Positions 26,940-33,140 of a DNA stretch of 33,140 bases are shown piece after piece; the stretch's first letter is position 1, and every line of letters begins with the position of its first letter. Source of the stretch: CAZUGA01 sp964619885 (GTDB taxonomy: Bacteria; Pseudomonadota; Gammaproteobacteria; Methylococcales; UBA1147); the NCBI GenBank assembly GCA_964619885.1, contig CAZUGA010000047.1:1-33140 (forward strand). Reading direction: 5' to 3'. Below the pieces are notes generated by a model. It ran no database searches. It was given only the letters and a program-made list of their open reading frames with translations, and was not told where the DNA came from. The position numbers and the translations under genes were made by a program.

Positions 26940-26954
26940 GGCGCTGTTGCAAAA
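26940..26954. repeat. IS6-family-like terminal inverted repeat
   Basis: GGCGCTGTTGCAAAA closely resembles the ends of IS6/IS26-family elements (GGCACTGTTGCAAA as remembered). Only one end is visible and no IS6 transposase is recognised nearby, so this may be a remnant. Confidence 0.35.
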
Positions 26955-27002
26955 AACCTAAATTTACCCAGACTTTATATTTTAAGGAATATTTGGCCAA
27001 CG

Positions 27003-27308
27003 CTAGATTTCAAGTGGTGTCATTTTCATATGGAAAAAGCCTTTAGAGACCGCATCATCTAAGCAATCGCATTTGCGACTCATGCTTTTTTCGATTTCAT
27101 GTTGTTTCAAGATCTCGCGGTGACTGTCAGACGTACACTGGTTGCCTCTATCCGTATGCCAGACTAATTCTTTGACTGGTTTAGGTTTCCAGATCGTCAT
27201 AAGTAATGCGTCATTCAATAATTTTGCTTTCATTCGTTTATCCATGAACCAACCCACGATCCGCCGGGAAAATAAATCAATCACGCTAATCTGTCCAAAT
27301 TGGGCTGA
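27003..27308 (-). mobile_element. IS3-family transposase (OrfB) fragment
   Basis: The minus strand encodes about 100 residues of an IS3 OrfB integrase core: 'VIDLFSRRIVGW', 'VWHTDRGNQCTSDSHREIL' with the second catalytic Asp, and 'SMSRKCDCLDDAVSKGFF'. The last block should carry the catalytic Glu (DNAVMESFF type), but Lys is present. The first catalytic Asp is missing by truncation. The C-terminus also ends early. The 5' side is cut where a duplicated PIN-toxin segment begins near 27319. Non-functional. Confidence 0.8.
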
Positions 27309-27318
27309 CCGGGTACAG

Positions 27319-27435
27319 CTAGCTAATTTTTTGATAGGTGCCCACGCTGTAGCATCAAATTTTGGATTGGTTTCCACGGATCAAAGCTATGCCCACTATT
27401 TCAATATCAACAATATTAATCCGAGCCAGGACTAA
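27319..27435 (+). pseudogene. PIN toxin C-terminal relic
   Basis: About 38 codons read 'ANFLIGAHAVASNFGLVSTD' and on to 'NPSQD' and stop, nearly the same as the last residues of the intact PIN toxin that ends at 30164. The rest of the toxin is absent; IS3 transposase DNA lies where the toxin body should be. It is the coding part of the larger repeat at 27319-27594. Confidence 0.8.
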
Positions 27436-27594
27436 AAATAGAATTAAATCAGAGTTGGTGTTGAATTTAATATTTTTCGCGCCCGCCCCATCGGTAACAC
27501 CGGTTAGGCTAATCTCGATTCGATGGTAGGTTCTTCAACCTGTTTCGGCATCATTTTTCTATAAGTTAAGTATTGACACCTTTGTCTAATTCTC
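27319..27594 (+). repeat. Diverged 0.27-kb direct repeat, copy 1
   Basis: Aligns by eye over its full length with 30048-30318: the PIN-toxin 3' end, then a shared non-coding tail with 'GACTAAAAATAGAATTAAAT', 'TGTTTCGG' and a final TTGACnCCTTTG motif. Many substitutions show that the duplication is old. Confidence 0.8.
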
Positions 27595-27664
27595 GATCAG
27601 AAGTTCTGTTTATCCCCGCGGAGACATGCAGCTGTCTTGTTGCTAAAGACAACACGAGCTATTC

Positions 27665-27696
27665 TACCCATATTTATGGGTTATAAAATATGGGTA
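27665..27696. promoter_or_regulatory. Candidate VapB operator overlapping -10
   Basis: A perfect 9-bp inverted repeat, TACCCATAT (27665-27673) and ATATGGGTA (27688-27696). Between them a second TATGGG gives a nested pair CCCATA-TT-TATGGG (27667-27680). TATAAA at 27682-27687 may be the -10. It ends 6 bases before vapB, consistent with autorepression by the VapBC complex. Confidence 0.5.
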
Positions 27697-27702
27697 CCCT
27701 TA

Positions 27703-27954
27703 ATGAAAACCACCATCGAAATAAATGACGATCTGTTTCAACGAATTAAGACGCTCGCACATGAACGTAATTCGACACTAAAATCAGTCATAGAGGTTGC
27801 GTTACGTCGATTTATCAGTGAACAATCCAATTCCACAAAAAAAGAATTTCATTTAACTAAACACTCGTTTAAAGGCGAAGGCCTACAATCCGGTTTCAAA
27901 GAAGGAGATTGGGCCGATCTTCGTGAAAGAACGTATCAAGGACGAGGTGGATGA
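27703..27954 (+). CDS. VapB-type antitoxin
   Basis: An 83-residue antitoxin. The N-terminal third ('KTTIEINDDLFQRIKTLAHE', 'VIEVALRRFI') is a ribbon-helix-helix-like DNA-binding domain of the DUF2191/VapB type. The basic, Lys/Gly-rich tail, with a final 'DWADLRERTY' segment, would wrap the toxin. The ATG at 27703 is chosen because the family begins there; an upstream TTG frame would run through the operator. Its TGA overlaps the toxin ATG (ATGA, 4 bp), the classic coupling of such pairs. It should repress its own promoter through the inverted repeats just upstream. The pair appears intact. Confidence 0.82.
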   Translation: MKTTIEINDDLFQRIKTLAHERNSTLKSVIEVALRRFISEQSNSTKKEFHLTKHSFKGEGLQSGFKEGDWADLRERTYQGRGG

Positions 27955-28388
27955 TCGCAATCGATACAAACATATTGGTTTATGCTCACCGGGAAGATTC
28001 CAGTTGGCACAAAGAGGCGGACCATTGCATAACGAACTTAGCGGAGTCCAGCGCGGCTTGGGCGATCCCATGGCCTTGTATCCACGAATATCTAGCGATC
28101 ACAACCCATCCAAAGATCTATAAACTGCCAACACCGTTGAAAATCGCTATAAAACAAATCGAATGTTGGCTGGAAGCACCTTCGGTGACGCTGTTAAGCG
28201 AGACGGAAACCTATTGGCCGAAATTAAGCGAGGCTTTAAAGAACGGAAAAATTGCAGGCCCGCAGGTACATGATGCCAGAATCGCAGCGCTTTGCCTGCT
28301 GCATGGCGTTAAAGAACTTTGGACAGCGGATCGTGATTTCACCAGATTTAAATCGTTGAAGGTCCGTAACCCTCTGATCACATCCTGA
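27951..28388 (+). CDS. VapC-type PIN-domain ribonuclease toxin
   Basis: A 145-residue toxin of the PIN-domain family, predicted to cut RNA with Mg2+ or Mn2+. The acidic set is complete: Asp5 in 'AIDTNILVYAHR', Glu46 in 'HEYLAI', Asp108 in 'VHDARIAALC' and Asp127 in 'TADRDF'. The 'NILVYAHR' start and overall length suit the VapC branch that pairs with DUF2191-type antitoxins. Start ATG 27951 overlaps the antitoxin stop. The gene is intact, unlike three other PIN relics in this window. VapC toxins often target initiator tRNA or 23S rRNA; the target here cannot be told from sequence. Confidence 0.87.
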   Translation: MIAIDTNILVYAHREDSSWHKEADHCITNLAESSAAWAIPWPCIHEYLAITTHPKIYKLPTPLKIAIKQIECWLEAPSVTLLSETETYWPKLSEALKNGKIAGPQVHDARIAALCLLHGVKELWTADRDFTRFKSLKVRNPLITS

Positions 28389-28536
28389 TTGCAAACAAAT
28401 TGCCCCCGGTTTCGTTCAACTACGCAGTGAACGTTTTTTGCCGAAAATGGTACAGTTGGTTGACGGGGCGCATTGCACGTTAAAAGACCTGACCTCGTTG
28501 CTTTGACCTAAGCAACGATTTGACCCCTTTGCTTTT

Positions 28537-28604
28537 CTGGTAGTTTAGTTATTAATCGCGGCTGAGCCTTTTGGTTTTTACGCTATATATAAAGGATTGA
28601 CCCC
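28537..28604 (+). repeat. Short direct repeat, copy 1
   Basis: Starts CTGGTAGTTTAGTT, continues AATCGCGGCTGAGCCTTTTG and ends near a GATTGACCCC motif. Matches 29377-29441 apart from a 3-base insertion and a few substitutions. The two copies bracket the RHH/RelE module. Confidence 0.8.
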
Positions 28605-28627
28605 TCTATTTTCTATACCGAAAATGG

Positions 28628-28753
28628 CATCCAAGCCACGGTGTTGACCCAAATGATGTGATTTTAGCTGCCGCCGCGATGCAAACTGGTGGGAAGATAT
28701 CCATGAATTTGAAGCATTACCCTATGCCCGAGATAATAGTGAAACGCGGGTGA
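28628..28753 (+). pseudogene. PIN-domain toxin C-terminal relic
   Basis: Forty-one codons with a PIN-toxin C-terminal pattern: 'HGVDPNDVILAAAAMQTGG' followed by 'NLKHYPMPEIIVKRG' and TGA. In VapC proteins this is the helix with the catalytic Asp and the 'N.KHF' strand end. No start codon or N-terminal half is present; the upstream DNA is repeat sequence. It is unrelated in detail to the other two PIN relics. Confidence 0.6.
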
Positions 28754-28787
28754 TAAATAAATCTGTCCCCATACTTGCAGTAAAATG

Positions 28788-28845
28788 TTGTACTGGCATA
28801 TTATTGTGCTAGAGTGTGTACATCGTCATACAAATGATACAAATG
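28788..28845 (+). promoter_or_regulatory. Candidate promoter and tandem operator of the RHH/RelE module
   Basis: TTGTAC (28788-28793), 16 bases, TAGAGT (28810-28815), followed by two perfect tandem copies of ATACAAATG (28828-28836 and 28837-28845). Ribbon-helix-helix antitoxins often bind short repeated half-sites, so the tandem repeat may be the operator. Assigned by pattern only. Confidence 0.4.
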
Positions 28846-28854
28846 AGGTCCAAT

Positions 28855-29103
28855 ATGTCTCAGTCAACCACCATGACCATACGCATAGAACCAGAGCTTA
28901 AATCTCGCCTAGATAAGCTGTCGGCAGTCACTCACCGCAGCAAATCATTCCTTGCCGCCGAAGCAGTTCGCGAATTTGTCGAGTTAAATGAGTGGCAGAT
29001 TGAAGAAATAAAAGCCGCCATCAACGAAGCTGATGCCGGTGACTTTAGCAACGACCAAGAAGTCCTGACGGTATTTAACAAGTGGGGCGTTAATGGAAAT
29101 TAA
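28855..29103 (+). CDS. Ribbon-helix-helix antitoxin (CopG/ParD/RelB type)
   Basis: An 82-residue antitoxin. The N-terminal half is a CopG-like ribbon-helix-helix: a beta strand 'TMTIRIEPELKSRLDKL', then 'THRSKSFLAAEAVREFVE'. The C-terminal half is acidic and helical ('WQIEEIKAAINEADAGDF'), suited to blocking a RelE/ParE toxin. The ATG at 28855 has GAGG upstream at a good distance; upstream in-frame starts run into the tandem repeat region. It overlaps the toxin gene by 11 bp. The module lies between two short direct repeats about 840 bp apart. Confidence 0.85.
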   Translation: MSQSTTMTIRIEPELKSRLDKLSAVTHRSKSFLAAEAVREFVELNEWQIEEIKAAINEADAGDFSNDQEVLTVFNKWGVNGN

Positions 29104-29383
29104 ATGGCTACGGAAGGCATTAAAAAATTTAGATCAAGAAGCCGAGTATATCGCTAAAGATAATCCCCAAGCGGCCCACCTAGTGGTACAGCGAATCTAC
29201 CATACCATTACGTTGCTGAGCGATAATCCTTCTCTTGGGCATCCAGGAAGATTGCCGGGTACTCACGAACTCGTAATTCCAAAAACACGTTATATTGTGC
29301 CATATCGCGTTCGCCCTCGTTTGCAGCGGATTGAGATCCTGAGAATATTTCATGCGTCGCGTAAACTGCCGGAACACTGGTAG
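29093..29383 (+). CDS. RelE/ParE-family toxin
   Basis: A 96-residue toxin of the RelE/ParE superfamily. It shows the fold pattern: 'IKWLRKALKNLDQEAEYIAK' helical hairpin, 'SDNPSLGHPGRLPGTHELVI' loop, and the C-terminal sheet 'YIVPYRVRPRLQRIEILRIF' ending 'HASRKLPEHW'. This ending is usual in the ParE-like branch. Members either cut mRNA on the ribosome or poison gyrase; sequence by eye does not decide, although the 'GRLPGTHELVIPKTRYIVPYR' pattern is shared by many RelE/StbE-type proteins. ATG 29093 overlaps the antitoxin end. Its last codon and stop fall inside a direct repeat that is also found upstream of the module. Confidence 0.87.
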   Translation: MEIKWLRKALKNLDQEAEYIAKDNPQAAHLVVQRIYHTITLLSDNPSLGHPGRLPGTHELVIPKTRYIVPYRVRPRLQRIEILRIFHASRKLPEHW

Positions 29384-29441
29384 TTTAGTTAATCGCGGCT
29401 GAGCCTTTTGGTTTTATGCTATAATTAAAGATTTGACCCCC
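29377..29441 (+). repeat. Short direct repeat, copy 2
   Basis: Includes the final Trp codon and stop of the RelE/ParE gene and runs into the GATTTGACCCC motif. Matches 28537-28604. Because copy 1 also starts with the codon and stop, the repeat unit seems to be a toxin-gene 3' end plus tail that was duplicated. Confidence 0.8.
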
Positions 29442-29484
29442 TTGGTTTCATTTATTTTCATACATAGCTTCTCCTTTTTCTCGA

Positions 29485-29512
29485 TTGACATGGAAATATG
29501 AATTAGTATACT
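29485..29512 (+). promoter_or_regulatory. Sigma-70 promoter of the AbrB/PIN module
   Basis: TTGACA (29485-29490), a 16-base spacer and TATACT (29507-29512), close to consensus, about 33 bases before the antitoxin start. AGTATACT is itself a palindrome, so an AbrB-type dimer could bind over the -10. Confidence 0.7.
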
Positions 29513-29545
29513 TATTCGTATTATTCGATATCAATCAATTCAGTT

Positions 29546-29764
29546 ATGAAAATTAGCGAACGCGGACAGGTGACAATCCCCCAAAAATTCAGGGAAAAAT
29601 ATGGCTACTTACCCAACACAGATATCGAGTTTGTAGCAAAAAATGGAGCTTTAATGCTTATCCTGAAAAAAGCAGCGCGGCGTACTGCGTTAACGTCCAT
29701 CTACGGAAAAAAGCAATTGAACAAATCCACCGATGAGCTAATGGCGCTACTTCGAGATGGATGA
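29546..29764 (+). CDS. AbrB/SpoVT-type (VapB-like) antitoxin
   Basis: A 72-residue antitoxin with the swapped-hairpin AbrB DNA-binding domain: 'MKISERGQVTIPQKFREKYG' then 'DIEFVAKNGALMLI'. The basic middle and the 'STDELMALLRDG' tail should contact the toxin. It is preceded by a near-consensus promoter and overlaps the toxin start by 8 bp. AbrB-PIN pairs are a known VapBC subtype. The start at ATG 29546 is the natural beginning of the domain, although no strong Shine-Dalgarno is visible. The gene appears complete and in frame. Confidence 0.87.
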   Translation: MKISERGQVTIPQKFREKYGYLPNTDIEFVAKNGALMLILKKAARRTALTSIYGKKQLNKSTDELMALLRDG

Positions 29765-30164
29765 ATGGCTAATCGACACCAATATTTTAATCGATATCAT
29801 CGGTGCTGATCCGATCTACGGAGAACGGTCTTTAAATACATTAACTCAATTAAGTGCGACCGGGGTTTTAATTATTAACCCGATCATTTACGCCGAAATA
29901 GGCGCTGTGATCGATTCTATTGAAGAAATCGACAAATTATTGTCACCAGATCTCTTTCGCCGAGAAGAACTTCCTTGGGATGCTTGTTTTCTTGCCGGAC
30001 AATCCTTCCGCCGCTATCGAAAAAACCAAGGTCAGCGGAAAAGAATGCTAGCTGACTTTTTGATTGGTGCCCACGCCGCAGTGGCAAATTTTGGATTGGT
30101 TTCTAGGGATCAAGGCTATGCTCAATATTTCAATGTCAACATTATTGATCCGAGCCAGGACTAA
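29757..30164 (+). CDS. PIN-domain toxin paired with AbrB antitoxin
   Basis: A 135-residue PIN-domain ribonuclease. Catalytic acids are visible: Asp7 in 'LIDTNILIDII', Glu47 in 'IIYAEIGA', Asp100 in 'MLADFLIGAHA' and Asp118 in 'LVSRDQGYAQYF'. The 'ADFLIGAHA' and 'RD.GYA.YF' motifs mark the branch usually coupled with AbrB-type antitoxins. ATG 29757 overlaps the antitoxin by 8 bp. The last 39 codons and the 3' non-coding tail are also found, diverged, at 27319-27594, so a second copy of this module once existed nearby. This copy is intact. Confidence 0.88.
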   Translation: MDEWLIDTNILIDIIGADPIYGERSLNTLTQLSATGVLIINPIIYAEIGAVIDSIEEIDKLLSPDLFRREELPWDACFLAGQSFRRYRKNQGQRKRMLADFLIGAHAAVANFGLVSRDQGYAQYFNVNIIDPSQD

Positions 30165-30318
30165 AAATAGAATTAAATCAAAGATGGTGTTGAATTCAAT
30201 ATCATTCGCGTCTGACCCCTCATCGGTTACACAGATTAGGCTACTCCCAATTCGACGGTAGGCTCTTCGAACTGTTTCGGTATCATATTTCTATGGGTAA
30301 AATATTGACCCCTTTGGT
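30048..30318 (+). repeat. Diverged 0.27-kb direct repeat, copy 2
   Basis: PIN toxin 3' end plus non-coding tail, matching 27319-27594. It ends with TATTGACCCCTTTGG, one of the short TTGACCCC motifs. Confidence 0.8.
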
Positions 30319-30363
30319 TTTTTAAGTAAAGATTTGACCTCTATGTCTTCAGGTGTTACTTCA

Positions 30364-31329
30364 TCAAAGCGGCGGTGCCAGAAACACTTCGTTCCATACC
30401 AAAGTGTGCGGTTCGAGGACGTTATCGCCTTGACCAGGAACACGCTGGATTCGCCACAAGGGCCGAATAAAGTGTGCCGCCGGTGAGCCGAGGATTTCAT
30501 ATACACCAGTCGTAATGCCACCCAGGCTAGCCGATGATTGGGTATTGCGAAACCTAGCACCCACCGCATTGCTCACCGAGCTTGGCGGAACGACCCATTC
30601 ATCGATCAACATGATGTGCGAAAAACCGATCCGTCGACCTGGCGCTACACTGGTTCGAGACTCACCTCTGACCCAGCATAAGACATGATCCCCTGGCGCA
30701 CCGGGCATAACTGCGAGACGCCGATGTCGCGCAGCATACATACTGATCGTAGGCCGATCATTGAGAACGTCATCGCGACGTCCTTTGACCGTGAAATAAC
30801 TGTTAACGAAACCGCTACAGTCCACGCCGATATATCGATCACAATAGGCCTGCAGGGCATCTCCGACTGCAAGCGAGGGTAATAATGCTGTCAACCGGCC
30901 GGTCAACTTCAGCAGACCTAAAACAAACGAAATATCCCATGGATTACCCTTTCCTAGATAGACTCTTTTGAAACGTGCGCCGGGAGTCCCGTTGGCCGTG
31001 ACAAAAGACAATGTCTTGAGCCGTTCTAGGTTGGCACTGTCCTCTCGATTATCGCTAGTTCTTAGTCTTTCTGTATAGCTCCTCAGTGAATCTCTGGTCA
31101 GCCGATATTCGTTATCAGCGTCCGTATCACGAATCCTTCCAGCCTCGTCCAATGAATTCGGGTCGGAAGTATTCATCCGATACTTCTGTACACGCACTTT
31201 CGTAGTTCGCCTTTCATCCACTAACACACTTAGATTCTTGTACCATGCCGCAAACTTTAGGGGTGTCGAGTTACGTCGCGGAGCACGCTCACCTTCGTAT
31301 TTATCGAGCAGATTAATGAGGGGAAACAT
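30364..31329 (-). CDS. NlpC/P60-like cysteine peptidase/amidase
   Basis: A 321-residue protein whose second half has NlpC/P60-like signatures: Cys171 in the 'DCSGFV' motif (170-175), and His238 in 'GFSHIMLIDEW' preceded by a 'PGDHVLCWV' strand. This is the usual Cys-His spacing for cell-wall amidases or peptidases. The first 150 residues are charged, Arg-rich and match nothing I recognise. No signal peptide is present, so a wall substrate would need export by phage-like, T6SS or lysis routes. GAGGA lies 8 bases before the ATG at 31329. It stands alone at the edge of the toxin-antitoxin cluster. A T6SS amidase effector is possible but not shown. The third catalytic residue is not obvious. Confidence 0.65.
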   Translation of the reverse strand: MFPLINLLDKYEGERAPRRNSTPLKFAAWYKNLSVLVDERRTTKVRVQKYRMNTSDPNSLDEAGRIRDTDADNEYRLTRDSLRSYTERLRTSDNREDSANLERLKTLSFVTANGTPGARFKRVYLGKGNPWDISFVLGLLKLTGRLTALLPSLAVGDALQAYCDRYIGVDCSGFVNSYFTVKGRRDDVLNDRPTISMYAARHRRLAVMPGAPGDHVLCWVRGESRTSVAPGRRIGFSHIMLIDEWVVPPSSVSNAVGARFRNTQSSASLGGITTGVYEILGSPAAHFIRPLWRIQRVPGQGDNVLEPHTLVWNEVFLAPPL

Positions 31330-31768
31330 GTTTTATTCCTCGGGAAAGCATTCCTGATAGATGAGAAATTATACTCATGTTTTCCGGCAGTACCAATACG
31401 TTGATAGATAGATCAATACTGACAATTCGACTAAAGCTTTTTGGTCACCGGGTTGCATGCGCTAACTGATCTTTAGATATACAACTCCTACGCTATTGAT
31501 TCATTTTTTTAGTGGAAAATATCTATAGGCAATCATATAAATGGGCGTCGTTTATTATTTAATAATGTAAGTAAAGATTTGACCCCCTTTGTCTTTTTCA
31601 GATCCCGCATTGGCTCTCAATAACCGTGATTCCCTGTTGGGTAGCTACTCAGAATTTCTTTGGGCACCCTTGCTTTCGCCTACTTCTTCCCTTCTCACAG
31701 GGTGAAGGCTGGACTTCCACCAGCTGGCTGACTACCATGCCAGTCACACCGCTCCCGGCGATTTTGTC
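31330..31768. other. Intergenic region with one TTGACCCC motif
   Basis: About 440 bp without a gene. Contains the motif copy at 31573-31598 and low-complexity CTTCTTCCCTTCTCACAGGG near 31681-31700, of the kind often seen in dispersed non-coding repeats. Leads into the IS91 relic. Confidence 0.45.
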
Positions 31769-31996
31769 AAGCGGTGACATCACAATGTGGGTAGTTCCGT
31801 ACCGATAAGGGCTTTTCAGCTGCAGCATGATATCGCCGGCGCTGTTTCGTTTAAGTCGTTCGTTGGCAATGGCCGGTCGGGTGATATAGAGGCACAACCG
31901 TTCCAGTTTGTTGCGCTGATTCATCGCGCAGCGTACCTTAGCATGCAGGCTAAAACCTTCCGCATTGAGCGACAGCGCTCCTGCCCGTGCGGTCCT
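31769..31996 (-). mobile_element. IS91-family transposase fragment
   Basis: About 76 codons on minus read 'GFSLHAKVRCAMNQRNKLER', then 'YITRPAIANERL' and 'GDIMLQLKSPYRYGTTHIVM', a well-known conserved stretch of IS91 (Y2, Transposase_32) enzymes. The catalytic tyrosine region and both ends are absent. It is read in the same frame as the aldo-keto reductase fragment upstream, so the two relics form an accidental chimeric frame (31649-32191). Confidence 0.72.
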
Positions 31997-32005
31997 CGAC
32001 GCTAC

Positions 32006-32191
32006 AATCGCATGCGCTAATTCGGCTTCGTTGCCGTAAACCTTAGCCATATCGATATACCGATAACCGTCTTCCAGCGCGAAGCGGACTGAGTTAACGT
32101 TGATAACAGCCTCACCGGCCAGGACACTCCGGCCAAACGCCGGTATGCGGATTCCGTTCAGTAACGGAATGACAGATGCAATATGATCCAC
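32006..32191 (-). pseudogene. Aldo-keto reductase N-terminal relic
   Basis: The minus-strand frame from GTG 32191 begins like an aldo-keto reductase: 'IPLLNGIRIPAFGRSV' then 'VRFALEDGYRYIDMAKVYGN', with the catalytic Asp and Tyr of the family in place, and 'EAELAHAI'. After about 62 residues the similarity stops and IS91 transposase sequence takes over. The remaining four-fifths of the barrel is missing. Confidence 0.72.
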
Positions 32192-32446
32192 GGTCGCTGC
32201 CCAGTCATGGCAAAAATAGTCGCGATATACGTCAACGGGCCGAAACGTATTTATTGCCGACTAGATACCTTTAAACCGCAAAAATTAAATCTACTATTAG
32301 TATTAATTGATTTATATCAATTCGGCGTATCGACCCTGCTATATGATATTAGAAAAAGAATGGAATTGGGAAATTGGTAAAAGGTTCTACAAACCTAATT
32401 TAGGGGGGTATGTGATTAACAATCTTTAGACTAATGGAGAAACGCT

Positions 32447-32806
32447 ATGAAAAAAACTGTTATGGCCGTGCTCTATACACCATTCCTTATCACGGGTTTA
32501 ATATTGGGCATAATTCCGCAGGCTTTCGCGGACCGCACCACGGACGTTGTAATGATTAACTGTAGCGTAAAATTTTCGGACGTGATACCCGGTCCGCCAT
32601 TCCCTACGCCCGAACCAGAAGAGTATGTCGTTTTTGTCTCAAGTAGTAGCGCCGGGGCTCCGGTTGTGGCGAAGGGTACTGATTGCGCTCAAGCGATGGC
32701 GGATGTCCTTAGTGCAGGTTTTGAACTACGGCGAGTCAAGGGCACTCAATCACACGACCTAAACTATATCTTGATAAAAAATAAGCGCCTTAAAAACAAA
32801 AAATAA
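32447..32806 (+). CDS. Small secreted protein of unknown function
   Basis: A 119-residue protein with a clear Sec signal peptide: a Lys-Lys start, a hydrophobic core to about residue 24, and a likely cut after 'PQAFA' (about residue 28). The mature part has two cysteines (in 'INCSVKF' and 'GTDCAQA') that could form a disulfide, a Pro-rich turn 'PGPPFPTPEPEE', and a very basic C-terminus (Lys-Asn-Lys repeats). No family is recognised. GGAG stands about 10 bases before the ATG at 32447. A second AAGGAG lies right at the stop but has no start codon in range. It is isolated at the far end of the accessory region. Confidence 0.65.
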   Translation: MKKTVMAVLYTPFLITGLILGIIPQAFADRTTDVVMINCSVKFSDVIPGPPFPTPEPEEYVVFVSSSSAGAPVVAKGTDCAQAMADVLSAGFELRRVKGTQSHDLNYILIKNKRLKNKK

Positions 32807-33140
32807 GGAGCTTAAAACTTTCCCATAGAGCGGATACATAATATGGGTGACAGTAAACGATTATTTTGCGGCTTTCATCAAGGCCTTGTTATTTTGGGCT
32901 AAGCACCCATTGTTGAAAAAATAATTGGGGACTGTACTTCTGGCGCCGGTCTTGATGATGGTCTCAAAATCCTTCATTTATCTAACTTTGGGGGTTTATG
33001 ACACCCTCGCGTGGCCACCGAGAGACTCTCCGATGAGCCGTAACGAAGTGCCAAAATGGCCCCCTATGACCCTATCAATAAGTTGCACCTGAATCCGTGA
33101 CTTCGACATACTGGGAAGCCTATATAGCGAGAAGGCATCG
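32807..33140. other. Intergenic tail of the window
   Basis: About 330 bp with no recognised gene. A 'TTGGGGACTGTAC' string near 32925 resembles the GACCCC/CTGTCCCC-like strings seen elsewhere in the accessory region. No terminator or RNA was recognised. Confidence 0.35.

Larger units (their letters stand above)
28517..31598 (+). repeat. Interspersed TTGACCCC motif family
   Basis: Copies of roughly (A)AAGATTTGACCCCnTTTGnTTTT, all on plus: 28517-28536, 28591-28612, 29427-29449, 30301-30323, 30327-30350 (TTGACCTC variant) and 31573-31598; a further variant (TTGACACC) is at 27571-27590. They fall between modules of the accessory region. Their nature is unknown; similar GACCCC-rich strings are remembered beside transposases and TA genes in other genomes. 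Confidence 0.65.

Overview
The window looks like a chromosomal piece from a methylotrophic or methanotrophic gammaproteobacterium. The smc-zipA-ligA operon points to Gammaproteobacteria, since ZipA is largely confined to that class. Two tandem methylene-tetrahydromethanopterin dehydrogenases point to C1 metabolism through the H4MPT pathway. Genus-level placement is inference only.

Left part (1-9.6 kb): a stand-alone FixJ-type receiver is followed by a minus-strand housekeeping operon, smc > zipA > ligA > GGDEF diguanylate cyclase. Its genes are coupled by a TGATG overlap, a 48 bp gap and a 14 bp overlap. A long non-coding stretch (8161-9628) separates smc from divergently transcribed glnS. 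It holds three DnaA-box sequences within 35 bp beside an AT-rich segment.

Middle (9.6-23.2 kb): glnS is followed by arginase and a convergent, overlapping ornithine cyclodeaminase (an arginine > ornithine > proline route). Then come a lipoprotein with a PA-IL/LecA-like domain, a DUF533/YebE-type protein, a very small membrane ORF and a RibD_C/DHFR-fold reductase divergent from the mtdB pair. The two mtdB-like genes, pntA, pntB and a small Mpo1/DUF962 membrane protein follow. The two dehydrogenases differ at the predicted NAD(P)-discriminating loop and lie next to the proton-translocating transhydrogenase. Together they look like a C1-oxidation and NADH/NADPH balancing block.

Right part (23.5-33.1 kb): an accessory region. 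It has a T6SS-associated TIGR02270-type protein, a decayed Phd/PIN toxin-antitoxin pair and a papain-like cysteine protease with a peptidoglycan-binding domain. Next are relics of a serine recombinase and an IS3 transposase. A toxin-antitoxin cluster follows: VapBC, an RHH antitoxin with a RelE/ParE toxin, and AbrB with a PIN toxin, plus two PIN relics and several direct repeats. The region closes with an NlpC/P60-like protein, an aldo-keto reductase/IS91 chimeric relic and a small secreted protein. No tRNA, rRNA or CRISPR array was recognised.
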